Position numbers and translations under genes: made by a program. The notes below the pieces were generated by a model, which saw only the letters and a program-made list of their open reading frames with translations, ran no database searches and was not told the origin of the DNA. Source: Desulforamulus aeronauticus DSM 10349 (lineage in GTDB: Bacteria; Bacillota; Desulfotomaculia; Desulfotomaculales; Desulfotomaculaceae). Taken from it: a stretch of DNA of 47,944 nt. Positions 1 to 7,844 of this stretch are shown here, piece by piece; position 1 is the stretch's first letter, and each line of letters begins with the position of its first letter. The stretch covers positions 1-47,944 of the forward strand of contig NZ_FRAR01000029.1 of the NCBI RefSeq assembly GCF_900142375.1, written 5' to 3'.

Positions 1-458
1 CCCATTCCCATGCCAGGCCCCATTCCCATGCCAGGCCCCATTCCGGGGTAGCCAGGTACCGGGCATTCAGAACCAGGGCAAGCACCGGGGTGGTGACCAG
101 GACTTGCTGAAGCCGCAAAGGCTCTACATACTTCCGCACAATGACAACAAACACGACCACAGTATTGAGACTCCTGATCCGGGTGCCTTAAGCAATGATT
201 TCCACATACTTCACAAACCTGTGCACAAAGAGCTGCCATTTCCCTGGCAAAGGTACTACACCGGGCTATCAGTTTCGCAGTTAAGGTACAAACGTCAGCG
301 CAGTCATGTAGTAATTGCAATTGCTGCGTACGCATGTGAACATCTTGTCTTCCCAGAATGACGGTATGGGTATACTCACATACCACTTCACAGTGTTGTA
401 CAGCAGGCAATACCATTTGACTAGTTGGCTGAACCGGATGTTGATTGCGGTAAAACAT
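1..458 (-). CDS. Four-helix-bundle copper-binding protein, 3' end outside window
   Basis: I read this by hand on the minus strand: ATG at 458-456 after an AGAAAGGGG ribosome site, open to the window edge (152 residues visible). The protein is very rich in Cys in the spaced pattern of the DUF326/Csp-like four-helix bundles, for example HCEVVCEYTH, DCADVC, CAQVCEVCGNHC and YCGRVCCHCAEVC. Members of that family bind many Cu(I) ions inside the bundle, so copper storage or buffering is the likely role. After the helices comes a Gly/Pro/Met tail built on repeats of GPGMGM, which may add Met ligands. No signal peptide is seen, so it is probably cytosolic. The stop codon lies outside the window. Family is fairly sure, metal identity is inferred. 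Confidence 0.8.
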   Translation of the reverse strand, partial: MFYRNQHPVQPTSQMVLPAVQHCEVVCEYTHTVILGRQDVHMRTQQLQLLHDCADVCTLTAKLIARCSTFAREMAALCAQVCEVCGNHCLRHPDQESQYCGRVCCHCAEVCRAFAASASPGHHPGACPGSECPVPGYPGMGPGMGMGPGMGM

Positions 459-578
459 GATTCATTCCCCTTTCTGAAGGGTTTAACTGATGCAGTTTAA
501 GATTCGCACCAACCCTTAATGCCATAATATTCCATGTACAAATAAAGTGTTACAAATTGAATGCCAAAGAATACCCTA

Positions 579-610
579 TAAAAAAGAACCGGCAACAAAA
601 TGCCAGTTCT
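579..610 (-). terminator. Rho-independent terminator of the beta-propeller gene
   Basis: On the minus strand an AGAACTGGCA / TGCCGGTTCT stem (one G-T pair, loop TTTTGT) is followed by TTTTTTATAG. It lies 32 nt past the stop codon of the lipoprotein gene. Confidence 0.75.
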
Positions 611-641
611 TGCTATGATTTACCCTAACACACCTATTACC

Positions 642-1736
642 CTATTGTTTTTTAAAGGTGATGCCGTTTGGCCCTTTGCCTACTTGAATGTTCTTGACCA
701 CTTCATTTTTATTTGTATCAATTACGGAAACCGTATTTTCATAGATATTGGTGATATAAGCAAACTTCCCGTCGGGGGATACCACCACTCCGTGGGCCCC
801 TTTGCCGGTTTCTAAGGTTTTAACTACCGCCATCTTTTGGACATCGATGACACTCACTCGGTTATCTGGATCTTCTTTGGTTCCCTGGTTGGCCACGTAA
901 ACATATTTATTATCCGGGGTTACAAAGAGCTGGATTGGTACTTTTCCCACAGGTATGGTCATGGTTTTCTTCCAGGTGCCAGTGTCCACCATTGCTACGG
1001 CATTTTCCGCCGTTAAGGAGACATACAATTGTTTTCCATCTGGGTCGAAGGCCACCTGGGCGGGTTTATTACCTACCTTCACCTGAGTGACTTTCTTGGT
1101 AGTTGTATCAATAACCGATACGGTGTCTTCCTTCAAGTTGGCCACAGCCACCACCTTGCCATCCGGCGAAGGGCGCAAACCGTGGGGGCCCATGCCTACT
1201 TGTACCGTTGACTTTACCTTGTAGGTGGCGGTATCAATAACACTAACATTATTGTCCACCCCATTGGTTACATAGGCTTCCTTGCCATCCGGCGTTAAAA
1301 TAACATGGGCAGGCCCATTGCCAATGGTAATTTTCTGAGTGACTTCATTGGTTGAAGTGTCAATCACCCATACTTGCCCGGCCATGCCCGTTGCCCCATG
1401 CTCCATACCAGACATGGCTTCCATACCTGGTTGTACCACTGCCACCCATACTTCTTTCCCATTGGGCGATATTTGCACATTATGGGGCATACTCTTGACC
1501 TCAACGGATTTCACTACTTTATTTTCCGTTGTATCAATTACACTGACGGTATTACCATCCTCATCGGCTGTGTAAATACGGCCAGCCGGATAAGATACTT
1601 CCGCTGCTTTCTGTGGTGCCGGTGTTTCTTGCTTTTTCTCCTGGGTTTGAGGTGCCTCTTTCGCACAACCAACCAAAGTTATGATGAATAGGGTAAGTAA
1701 AATGAAGATAGCATTGAATTTCTTAAGATTGTACAA
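642..1736 (-). CDS. YVTN-family beta-propeller lipoprotein
   Basis: About 364 residues. The N-terminus has basic residues, a hydrophobic stretch and a lipobox ending in LVGC, so the protein should be lipid-anchored outside the membrane. After a Glu/Lys/Pro-rich linker come about seven repeats of the YVTN type (VSVIDT, SPDGK, AYVTN recur), which fold as a beta-propeller. Such proteins are usually surface or redox-associated binding scaffolds; the ligand cannot be told from sequence. The first repeats hold an insert with Met and His (GMEAMSGMEHGATGM) that could bind metal. I chose the TTG at 1736, because the strong AAAGGGGG site lies inside the longer reading frame that begins with GTG at 1754. 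The neighbouring copper-binding protein makes a metal-related role plausible. Confidence 0.8.
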   Translation of the reverse strand: MYNLKKFNAIFILLTLFIITLVGCAKEAPQTQEKKQETPAPQKAAEVSYPAGRIYTADEDGNTVSVIDTTENKVVKSVEVKSMPHNVQISPNGKEVWVAVVQPGMEAMSGMEHGATGMAGQVWVIDTSTNEVTQKITIGNGPAHVILTPDGKEAYVTNGVDNNVSVIDTATYKVKSTVQVGMGPHGLRPSPDGKVVAVANLKEDTVSVIDTTTKKVTQVKVGNKPAQVAFDPDGKQLYVSLTAENAVAMVDTGTWKKTMTIPVGKVPIQLFVTPDNKYVYVANQGTKEDPDNRVSVIDVQKMAVVKTLETGKGAHGVVVSPDGKFAYITNIYENTVSVIDTNKNEVVKNIQVGKGPNGITFKKQ

Positions 1737-1848
1737 TGACAAGCCCCCTTTCACAGAAAATTATGCTACAAAAATACAAGCTTTATGCAAAGCAAACAGC
1801 TATTGGCTAATCAATATAATACCTGGGTATATTTACCTATGTAATTTT

Positions 1849-1865
1849 TTACCCAAAATGGGTAA
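1849..1865. promoter_or_regulatory. Perfect 7-bp inverted repeat upstream of the lipoprotein gene
   Basis: TTACCCA-AAA-TGGGTAA lies about 110 bp upstream of the lipoprotein start. Perfect arms with a 3-nt centre fit an operator for a dimeric regulator. No regulator is identified. Confidence 0.35.
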
Positions 1866-1902
1866 TCTAATTCTGCCTTCGAGGCATATAAAACTACTCT
1901 CC

Positions 1903-1936
1903 GTTAGAGAACCCAGTCCTTATTAGACTGGGTTCT
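1903..1936. repeat. 34-nt hairpin repeat, copy 1
   Basis: GTTAG followed by AGAACCCAGTC, a 7-nt loop and GACTGGGTTCT (11-bp perfect arms). A second copy with the same arms lies at 2574-2607, and the two flank the broken CBS gene. On the plus strand it is followed by A-rich sequence, so it is not a normal terminator for the minus-strand gene. Confidence 0.7.
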
Positions 1937-1942
1937 AAAAAA

Positions 1943-2403
1943 TTACAACAACATCCCTATTACCCCAAAAACATCAATGGTACGGATAATACCAATTAGC
2001 TTTCCTTTTTCTAATACTGGCAAAGAATTAACCTTTTTGGTTAAAAACAAATCCACCGCTCTGTATAGGTCATCCTCGACATCCACAAACACAATTTTAG
2101 TGGCCCGCATTACACTCTTAACGGGCATATTGGAGCCAGAAGAACTAACCGAGTAAATCCATAAATAACTCTCTGGCAAATCATACTTGGTTAGCACTGC
2201 TTTAAGAATATTTCGCAGGGTTACGATCCCCACCAGTTCATTTTTTTATTGGTCACCAGCAAAGAACGGTGACCCACAATACCACCGTTTTCATCCTTGT
2301 AGAAGGACTTTTTCAAGACCTTGATGGCCTCTCGAACCAATGAGTTTTCATCTACCACCGAATACTCAGAAATGGGAACCATAATTTCTCGTATGGAAAT
2401 CAT
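1943..2403 (-). pseudogene. CBS-domain pair protein, frameshifted
   Basis: Two reading frames together make one two-CBS-domain protein of about 153 residues. The first part (2403 to about 2248) starts MISIREIMVPISEYSVV and ends in LLVTNKK. The second part carries on in another frame as NELVGIVTLRNIL to the stop at 1943. The break is at a run of seven T at 2241-2247 (seven A in the mRNA); eight would restore the frame. CBS pairs usually bind adenosine nucleotides and regulate a partner. The rest of the second domain (SLPVLEKGKLIGIIRTIDVFG) is intact. It could be a recent mutation, a sequencing error in a homopolymer or slippage. The gene stands alone between two copies of a hairpin repeat. Confidence 0.8.
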
Positions 2404-2805
2404 GTCAAGTCACCCTTTACTACACAGTAACCAGAGAGTTTCTTACCAATAATGGCTGTTTTACAACCTGCGGTGCTGCTTTTTGAATAGGAATGAAATC
2501 GTGGCATACGGTTGGAAGCACTGTCACATCAGTAATAATAATATATTCCAACTGGTGGGAAAATTACCTTGCTGTTACAGAACCCAGTCTCTATTTGACT
2601 GGGTTCTGCTAATTCATTATTTATTTCGATAGATTTTCTGAATGATGAACGCCTAACTAAAAAAAGAAAATGCAGCAACATATGATCAACACAAAAAACA
2701 GGAACAGTAAAAAGCAACAGCAAACGGGCAGCCAGTTGTGTCCTCCTAAGCCCTCAATTTGGTTAGTCATCGTGCAACGGCCCCCTTTCTAGTATCAATG
2801 CTTCA
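2404..2805. other. Intergenic stretch, no convincing gene
   Basis: This holds hairpin repeat copy 2. A minus-strand frame (about 2529-2745) begins near an AGGAGG with only a CTG at good spacing, starts with hydrophobic residues and runs through the hairpin repeat. I do not support it as a gene. Confidence 0.5.
2574..2607. repeat. 34-nt hairpin repeat, copy 2
   Basis: GTTAC followed by AGAACCCAGTC, a 7-nt loop (TCTATTT) and GACTGGGTTCT. Arms are identical to the copy at 1903-1936, and both copies have GTTA before the left arm. The loop differs while the arms are conserved. Confidence 0.7.
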
Positions 2806-3402
2806 CTAATAACCGTTACCTCTCACGCAATTTAACGAATAGAGATAGTTCCATTTTGTTGCGTGTTTCAACTCATCGGTATAAATTTCTGTAATCATAT
2901 TCCGATAGGGTAAGAATTCCAAGCCAAATAAAATCTTGCGATATCTTTCTACGGCGGACAATTCTCCAAATAAAGCCCGGACAAGTCCATCACAATAGCT
3001 TTGAGGTTGTTGAAAGGGTTCCTCCTGGGCTGGTAGTATGTCTTGCCCGGTTAATTCCCAATACAACTCCCTAAGCATTTTGTTATGTTTGATTTCATCA
3101 TCCCGAATGGCTGCGATAATTTCCTTTTGACCCGGCGGTGCCACATTGAGCATGTAGGTATAAAACAATTCATCCTCCCGCTCCCCGCCAACGGATTGAA
3201 CTATTAAGTTTAACGCTTCGGGATAGGCGTATTGTGCCACAAACATATAGGTCGGGTAGTACTTATAATTTACACAGGGATATCCCGGATAGGGTGGTTG
3301 TAAAGGATTCGCTCCTGGGCCGCAGGAGGGACAAAAATAGTTGGCAGCATTGGTTTTAATGGGGCCATTCTCCTGACTTTTTGTCTTAATATCCTCTGTC
3401 AT
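2806..3402 (-). CDS. Ferritin-like diiron domain protein
   Basis: 198 residues. A short Cys/Pro-rich head (FCPSCGPGANP) is followed by a ferritin-like four-helix domain. It has two helix pairs with Glu and E/D-xx-H metal motifs: GGEREDELFYTYML and DDEIKHNKMLRELY in the first half, GELSAVERYRKILF and YTDELKHATKWNYL in the second. Rubrerythrin-like members bind two irons and act in oxygen or peroxide defence, but no rubredoxin domain is present here, so the reaction is unknown. Start: ATG at 3402 lies 8 nt after AGGAGG, whereas the in-frame TTG at 3408 is only 2 nt away. It is monocistronic by position. Confidence 0.75.
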   Translation of the reverse strand: MTEDIKTKSQENGPIKTNAANYFCPSCGPGANPLQPPYPGYPCVNYKYYPTYMFVAQYAYPEALNLIVQSVGGEREDELFYTYMLNVAPPGQKEIIAAIRDDEIKHNKMLRELYWELTGQDILPAQEEPFQQPQSYCDGLVRALFGELSAVERYRKILFGLEFLPYRNMITEIYTDELKHATKWNYLYSLNCVRGNGY

Positions 3403-3502
3403 TGGCAAAACCTCCTCTTGTTTATTCCATATTATGTAATTTAATTAGAAAGGTTCCAGCATTTAACATATCATTTCCGCTACTATATAGTTAATTAAAA
3501 AA

Positions 3503-3528
3503 AGAGGCAAATCAAATGCCTCCTTTTT
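3503..3528 (-). terminator. Bidirectional terminator
   Basis: GAGGCA-AATCAAA-TGCCTC stem with T-rich tracts on both strands (CTTTTT on plus, TTTTTT on minus). It ends the minus-strand DedA-PAP2/two-component operon. Confidence 0.75.
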
Positions 3529-3624
3529 AGCTGATATTATTAAATTCCTAATCTTCCTGGGTGGCAAGCTTTATACAAAAGACATCTCAGCACGTTACTG
3601 ACTGCCCAAAAAGCAACAGAAAAG

Positions 3625-4923
3625 CTATCCTTTATCAGCATCTGCTTTGTAATACCGAATGGCCTGCAACCCCAGAATGCAACCTACCAACCAGAAGCCA
3701 CCCGCAGCAAAGCCTGCCAGCACGTCACTGGGATAATGGACCCCCAGGTAAATACGGCTGATTCCGATGGCCACTGCCAATAGGACAAGGGTGCAGGTTA
3801 GCAGGTAGCGCAGGAGCGGTTGACGAAGGTTAATCCAGGCCAGATAGGCCAGCAGACCAAAGACAGTCATGGAAACCATCGCATGCCCGCTGGGGAAGCT
3901 GTAGCCAGTGGCCTCCACCAGGCGAGCAACATTCGGCCTGTCTCGCCGAAAAATCCATTTCAACAATTCATTGAGGCTGTAACTGCCAATTAACGCAACT
4001 GGCACCATCAGGGCATCCCAAAAATGTCGTTTTACCCACCAAAGCAGTAGTGCTGCCACCAGGGCTACTCCAATCATGACCGTTGACGAGCCTATGGTAC
4101 TAAGTCCCTTCATTACCTCCGTGGTAAGGGGGCTGTCCAGCCGATGAACCAAATCAATCACTGCATTATCAAACCATTTTAGTTCATTCTCCAACAGTTC
4201 ACTGGCCAATTTGGCAAAGAGGAGCATACTGCCGATTCCCAGCACTGAACCCACCAGCAGGTAGTTACCAAAGGCACCCAGGGGGGACATCTTTTCGTTG
4301 TAATATCGTTCCAAACGTTCCCGTAACTTTACCCAAAAACCATTTAAATACTGCATGGTTTTGGTATGTCGTAAAACAAAATAGAGCAACAGTATCACCA
4401 GGGACAGACCGATGGTCAGTATTTCTAAATAACTGCTTAAAAAATGCTTGGCAGCCGACCCCAGATAGAAAATCAGTAAGCCTTCCAGGAAAAAACGGGC
4501 ACTTCGGCTGAGAATAGACGCCACCACAAATACCGTTTTTTGAATCTGAAAGACCCCTGCCCCAATGGTAAATACCTTGTAGGGGATGGGTGTAAAGCCA
4601 GCAATGGCAACAGCCCAACCACCGTAGCGTTGAAATAGCGACTCAATCTGGGCCACTCGCTTGGCAGGCACCCAGCGGTCTAGTAGAGGCCGACCTGCCT
4701 TAGCCCCAATAAAGTAGCCGAAGATACCACCCAATACCGAAGCCACCGAGGTAATCAGGGCGTACCACAGGGCTAGCTTGGGCTGGCTTAAGGACATAGC
4801 AATCAGTAAAATATCCGGTGGCACTGGAAAAAAGGAAGACTCTGCAAAGGACATCAAAAACAAACCCACTGTGCCGTAAATTTGAAAAAACGCTACGGAG
4901 CTCTGAAACAACTGGCTAAGCAC
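3625..4923 (-). CDS. DedA/SNARE-associated protein fused to PAP2 phosphatase
   Basis: 432 residues, integral membrane. Residues about 1-190 are a DedA (SNARE-associated) domain with the family pattern ESSFFPVPPDILL, a GxxxGxxxGY region and AGFTPIPYKVFTIGAG. Residues about 215-425 are a PAP2 lipid phosphatase with all three motifs: KWIFRRDRP, YSFPSGHAM and SRIYLGVHYPSD. DedA proteins move undecaprenyl-phosphate or other lipids across the membrane, and PAP2 enzymes of this kind remove phosphate from lipid pyrophosphates. One protein could therefore dephosphorylate and flip a lipid carrier (inference). The GTG start overlaps the end of the histidine kinase gene by 8 nt, so it is translationally coupled and probably controlled by that two-component system. 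Confidence 0.88.
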   Translation of the reverse strand: MLSQLFQSSVAFFQIYGTVGLFLMSFAESSFFPVPPDILLIAMSLSQPKLALWYALITSVASVLGGIFGYFIGAKAGRPLLDRWVPAKRVAQIESLFQRYGGWAVAIAGFTPIPYKVFTIGAGVFQIQKTVFVVASILSRSARFFLEGLLIFYLGSAAKHFLSSYLEILTIGLSLVILLLYFVLRHTKTMQYLNGFWVKLRERLERYYNEKMSPLGAFGNYLLVGSVLGIGSMLLFAKLASELLENELKWFDNAVIDLVHRLDSPLTTEVMKGLSTIGSSTVMIGVALVAALLLWWVKRHFWDALMVPVALIGSYSLNELLKWIFRRDRPNVARLVEATGYSFPSGHAMVSMTVFGLLAYLAWINLRQPLLRYLLTCTLVLLAVAIGISRIYLGVHYPSDVLAGFAAGGFWLVGCILGLQAIRYYKADADKG

Positions 4924-6280
4924 CCTTTATCCCCCCTGGTACCTTTGTATTGGGTAATTCTATAGTAAATACCGTGCCGCTTCCCGGTGTACTGGCCAAC
5001 CAAAGAACTCCCCCCTGCCGTTCCACCAGGGTTCGGGCAATGCTAAGCCCTAGCCCCGCTCCCCCCAGCTCTCTGCTACGGGATTTATCCACCCGGTAAA
5101 AGCGATCAAAGAGTTGGGGCTGATCTTCCAGGGGAATACCTACACCGTTATCCCTTACTTCGATCAAAGTTTTCGCCAACTCCTGCCGTGCCACAATCTC
5201 CACCAACGAAGCATTGGCATATTTAACGGCGTTGTCTAACAAAATTTTGAGGACCTGCTTCAGTCGGTAAGGGTCAAACAGTACTTGCATTTCCTCGGGA
5301 ATTTGACTTTGAAACTGCATCTCGGGTGCCAAAGTCGTAAATGCCTGAAGGCTTTCCTCCGCAACTGGCTTTAATTGCACCCACTGGTTATCCCAGGAAG
5401 GGATTCTTTCCAACACAGATATCTCTAATAATTCATTGGCTAAATGCCGCAGGTGCTCGATTTCTTGATGAATGGTTTGAAAAAATTCCGCCTTCGTGGC
5501 TGCGTCCAATTCCCTTCTCTCCAGGGTTGAGATAAACCCTTCTAGAACCGTCAGGGGTGTCCGCAGTTCGTGGGATGCGTTATCAATAAATAGCTTTTGT
5601 TGTTCAATGGAGTTGTTTACTCTTTTTAATAGATAATTAAAGGTTTCTGCTAACTCATAAATTTCATCCTTCGAGCGTGGCAGTGGCAAACCCTCGGATA
5701 ATTGTGTAAGTTCCTTTTGCTTTACGCTGCGGATTAAAGCATGTACCGGAGACAAGGCCAGCCGTGATACCATATAGCCACTGACCGTGGCCACTATTAA
5801 AAAAACGCCACTGATCATGGCAAGCAAAGACCAAACCTTCTCCATCACATCACTAAAGTACTCGTTTTCTGAAAGAATCTCCAGGCTATAGGCATGGCCC
5901 CCTACATCTAGCTGCCTTCTCTGTATATAGAGGGAATCTCCTTCCTTGCGAAAGACTTGGAAATTCCCTTTACGATCTAGGGGAAAGTCATACTCAGCGG
6001 ATTCAAAATCGTCTTCCCCTGCGGCCACAATTTGTTGCTTTCCATCTAAAATGCGGATTTGCTGGTGTGGCTGCAGAAAGGTTTTGAGGGTATTGCCAGA
6101 AGGTAGCTGGCCTGTTTCAACCATGTTCTTTTCTAATAAGCTGAGCTGAATTGTGAGGATTCGCTGCTCATAGACCGTATCAAAATTACTCAGGACAAAG
6201 TAAAGGACCACGGACAATACTAGAATGGCCAGGAGAGAAAAGAGTGAAGCAATTAGCGTAAGTCTCCACTTAATTTTCAA
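4916..6280 (-). CDS. Sensor histidine kinase (HAMP, HisKA, HATPase)
   Basis: About 454 residues. Membrane segments near residues 5-30 and 155-180 enclose an extracellular sensor region of about 125 residues. A HAMP linker follows, then the phosphoacceptor box FIDNASHELRTPLTVLEGF and the ATP-binding N, G1 and G2 boxes (LLDNAVKYA, DNGVGIP, GAGLGLSIA). It should phosphorylate the OmpR-type regulator encoded just upstream. The start is probably TTG at 6280, 8 nt after AGGAG, and this overlaps the end of the regulator by 11 nt; an ATG at 6301 is the alternative. The signal is unknown; the downstream DedA-PAP2 gene suggests envelope lipid or cell-wall stress. Confidence 0.9.
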   Translation of the reverse strand: MKIKWRLTLIASLFSLLAILVLSVVLYFVLSNFDTVYEQRILTIQLSLLEKNMVETGQLPSGNTLKTFLQPHQQIRILDGKQQIVAAGEDDFESAEYDFPLDRKGNFQVFRKEGDSLYIQRRQLDVGGHAYSLEILSENEYFSDVMEKVWSLLAMISGVFLIVATVSGYMVSRLALSPVHALIRSVKQKELTQLSEGLPLPRSKDEIYELAETFNYLLKRVNNSIEQQKLFIDNASHELRTPLTVLEGFISTLERRELDAATKAEFFQTIHQEIEHLRHLANELLEISVLERIPSWDNQWVQLKPVAEESLQAFTTLAPEMQFQSQIPEEMQVLFDPYRLKQVLKILLDNAVKYANASLVEIVARQELAKTLIEVRDNGVGIPLEDQPQLFDRFYRVDKSRSRELGGAGLGLSIARTLVERQGGVLWLASTPGSGTVFTIELPNTKVPGGIKGA

Positions 6281-6956
6281 GGCTTCTCTCCTCCAGCACA
6301 TAGCCTACACCACGGACGGTGTGAATAAGCTTGGTTTCCTGGGCAAATTCAATTTTGTTTCTTAGGTAACGGACATATACATCCACCACATTGGAATCGT
6401 AATAATCATAGCCCCAAACCTGCTGTAATAATTGATCCCGGCTGAGAACGGTCCGTTGATTTTCCGCAAAATATTGCAGCAGATTAAATTCCCTGGGGGT
6501 CAGCTCGATTTTTCTCTCATTCCGGGTTACTTCTCTGGTTCGCAAATTGATGGTTAGATCCGCTATTTTGATCGAGATGTCGTCTGGCACGGGAAGTTTA
6601 TTTTCTCGAAAGTAAACCCTTACCCGGGCCAGCAGTTCTTCGATGGAAAAGGGTTTGGTGATATAATCATTGGCCCCGGAATCCAGCCCGGCAATTTTAT
6701 CCGGCACCGCTGCCCGAGCAGTTAACATCAGGATGGGCGTGTTTTTGACCTGTCGAATCCTACGGCAGACCTCCAGGCCGCTTAATTCCGGCAGCATAAT
6801 ATCCAAAAGGATCAGATCCCAGGCTTCCTCCACCGCTTTCTTTAATCCTTCCCTGCCAGTATAAGCAGATGCCACCTCATAACCTTCCAGGGTTAGTTCC
6901 ATTGTGACAAACCGTTGGATATTCTTATCATCTTCGATTACTAAAATTCTTCCCAT
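6270..6956 (-). CDS. OmpR/PhoB-type response regulator
   Basis: 228 residues. The receiver domain has the acidic pocket (IEDD), phospho-acceptor Asp52 (LILLDIMLPE) and the conserved Lys in YITKPFS. The C-terminal winged helix (about 130-225) has ELTPREFNLLQYF and VWGYDYYDSNVVDVYVRYLR. I chose the ATG at 6956, 8 nt after GGAGAGGG; a longer frame from 7001 has no good site. First gene of the operon regulator, kinase, DedA-PAP2. An 18-nt motif in its upstream region is shared with the PepSY gene promoter region. Confidence 0.92.
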   Translation of the reverse strand: MGRILVIEDDKNIQRFVTMELTLEGYEVASAYTGREGLKKAVEEAWDLILLDIMLPELSGLEVCRRIRQVKNTPILMLTARAAVPDKIAGLDSGANDYITKPFSIEELLARVRVYFRENKLPVPDDISIKIADLTINLRTREVTRNERKIELTPREFNLLQYFAENQRTVLSRDQLLQQVWGYDYYDSNVVDVYVRYLRNKIEFAQETKLIHTVRGVGYVLEERSLEN

Positions 6957-7021
6957 TCCAATATCCCTCTCCTGTTTATTGGCTCTTTTCATTATAGCCA
7001 ATACAGCAATGCTGAAACATT

Positions 7022-7039
7022 AGAAAACTCTCATTTTTC
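7022..7039 (+). promoter_or_regulatory. Shared 18-nt motif, copy 1
   Basis: AGAAAACTCTCATTTTTC lies about 65-80 bp upstream of the first regulator gene. An exact copy is at 9744-9761, upstream of the PepSY gene. It may be a binding site for one of the two OmpR-type regulators. Confidence 0.45.
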
Positions 7040-7113
7040 AGGTTAATATAGCTGTACTATCAAAGGTGCGTCTGTGAACTCAAGTGATTTAAATAAAAAT
7101 GCAGTAGCTGAAC

Positions 7114-7161
7114 GAAAAAGCCAAGCCCGGTACCATAATAGCACCGGGCTTGGCTTTTTTT
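7114..7161 (-). terminator. Strong bidirectional terminator
   Basis: AGCCAAGCCCGGT / ACCGGGCTTGGCT stem of 13 bp with T runs on both strands. It ends the minus-strand anchored-protein gene just upstream. Confidence 0.85.
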
Positions 7162-7167
7162 CTAACA

Positions 7168-7725
7168 TTAACTGTTTACAGGAGCAGCGGCACTGGATTG
7201 TGTTTCAGAACCTCTAGTTTTCAACATTTGGATAACCACCTGATTTAAAGCGTCTGCTTTAGGGCTCTGCGTACCTTTGAGGTCTGCTTCTCCCTTAAAC
7301 TCATGCTCCCTCTCGTCATCATGTCTGTCTTTGCCATCCTTTTTCACCCTAACATCACGATGGTCCTGCTTATTCTGTTCTGACACTGCTTGGTATTGGT
7401 CGGGGGTTAGGGTTTGGTAAATTTGTTTAGCTAAATCGGTTCTGGAAGTGGCGTCCGAGGTAGTGGATATTTTCTCTACCAGTGGCAAGAGAGTCTTTGC
7501 TTGGTCCGGGGAAAGCTTCAGTGTTTCCTGCTTTTCAAGATAGAGTAAATCTTCTACGGCCTCCCGACTAGCCTGCAGACTCACCCTTTCGGTCTTTGCT
7601 GCAGCAGCTTGCTGATCGAAATAATACTCTGCCCCTGCACTTCCCGTCGCCCCTATGACCAGGATGGCGGCCAATGTTAGGTACCACTTTTTGTTGATCT
7701 TTTTAAGTTTTTCAAATAATTGCAT
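7168..7725 (-). CDS. Membrane-anchored hypothetical protein
   Basis: 185 residues. A Lys-rich start (FEKLKKINKKWYL) and one hydrophobic segment (about 15-33) give an N-terminal anchor or uncleaved signal. The outer part is helical: it contains the phrases LEKQETLKLSPDQAKTLLPL and LTPDQYQAVSEQ, like the LxPxQ turns of Spy/CpxP-type envelope stress proteins, then a Lys/Asp/His-rich charged stretch (about 125-150) that could bind metal, and an Ala/Ser tail. I do not assign a function. It is divergent from the response regulator gene at 7845, and the pair of direct repeats between them suggests shared control, perhaps as an accessory sensor. Confidence 0.6.
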   Translation of the reverse strand: MQLFEKLKKINKKWYLTLAAILVIGATGSAGAEYYFDQQAAAAKTERVSLQASREAVEDLLYLEKQETLKLSPDQAKTLLPLVEKISTTSDATSRTDLAKQIYQTLTPDQYQAVSEQNKQDHRDVRVKKDGKDRHDDEREHEFKGEADLKGTQSPKADALNQVVIQMLKTRGSETQSSAAAPVNS

Positions 7726-7792
7726 GTTACCTCTCCTTTCCTTTTCCTCAGTATAAACAGCAAAACTTAAAATTCCCTTTGAAAAAACTACT

Positions 7793-7812
7793 ATTTAAAG
7801 GTGATTTAAAGG
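7793..7812 (+). promoter_or_regulatory. Direct repeat with 11-bp period, likely OmpR-type site
   Basis: ATTTAAAGG at 7793-7801 and again at 7804-7812, one helical turn apart, between divergent genes and about 35 bp before the regulator start. This is the usual layout of sites for OmpR-type dimers, so autoregulation is likely. Confidence 0.5.
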
Positions 7813-7844
7813 AATTTGTTATATCATAAGCATGGGGTGATGTG

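Noticed and set aside
1903-1936. Hairpin as a terminator of the CBS gene
   Set aside because: On the minus strand the T tract comes before and not after the stem, and the same hairpin occurs on the other side of the gene.
2529-2745. Small membrane-like frame on the minus strand
   Set aside because: It has only a CTG at good spacing from the AGGAGG and runs through the hairpin repeat, so it is not supported as a gene.
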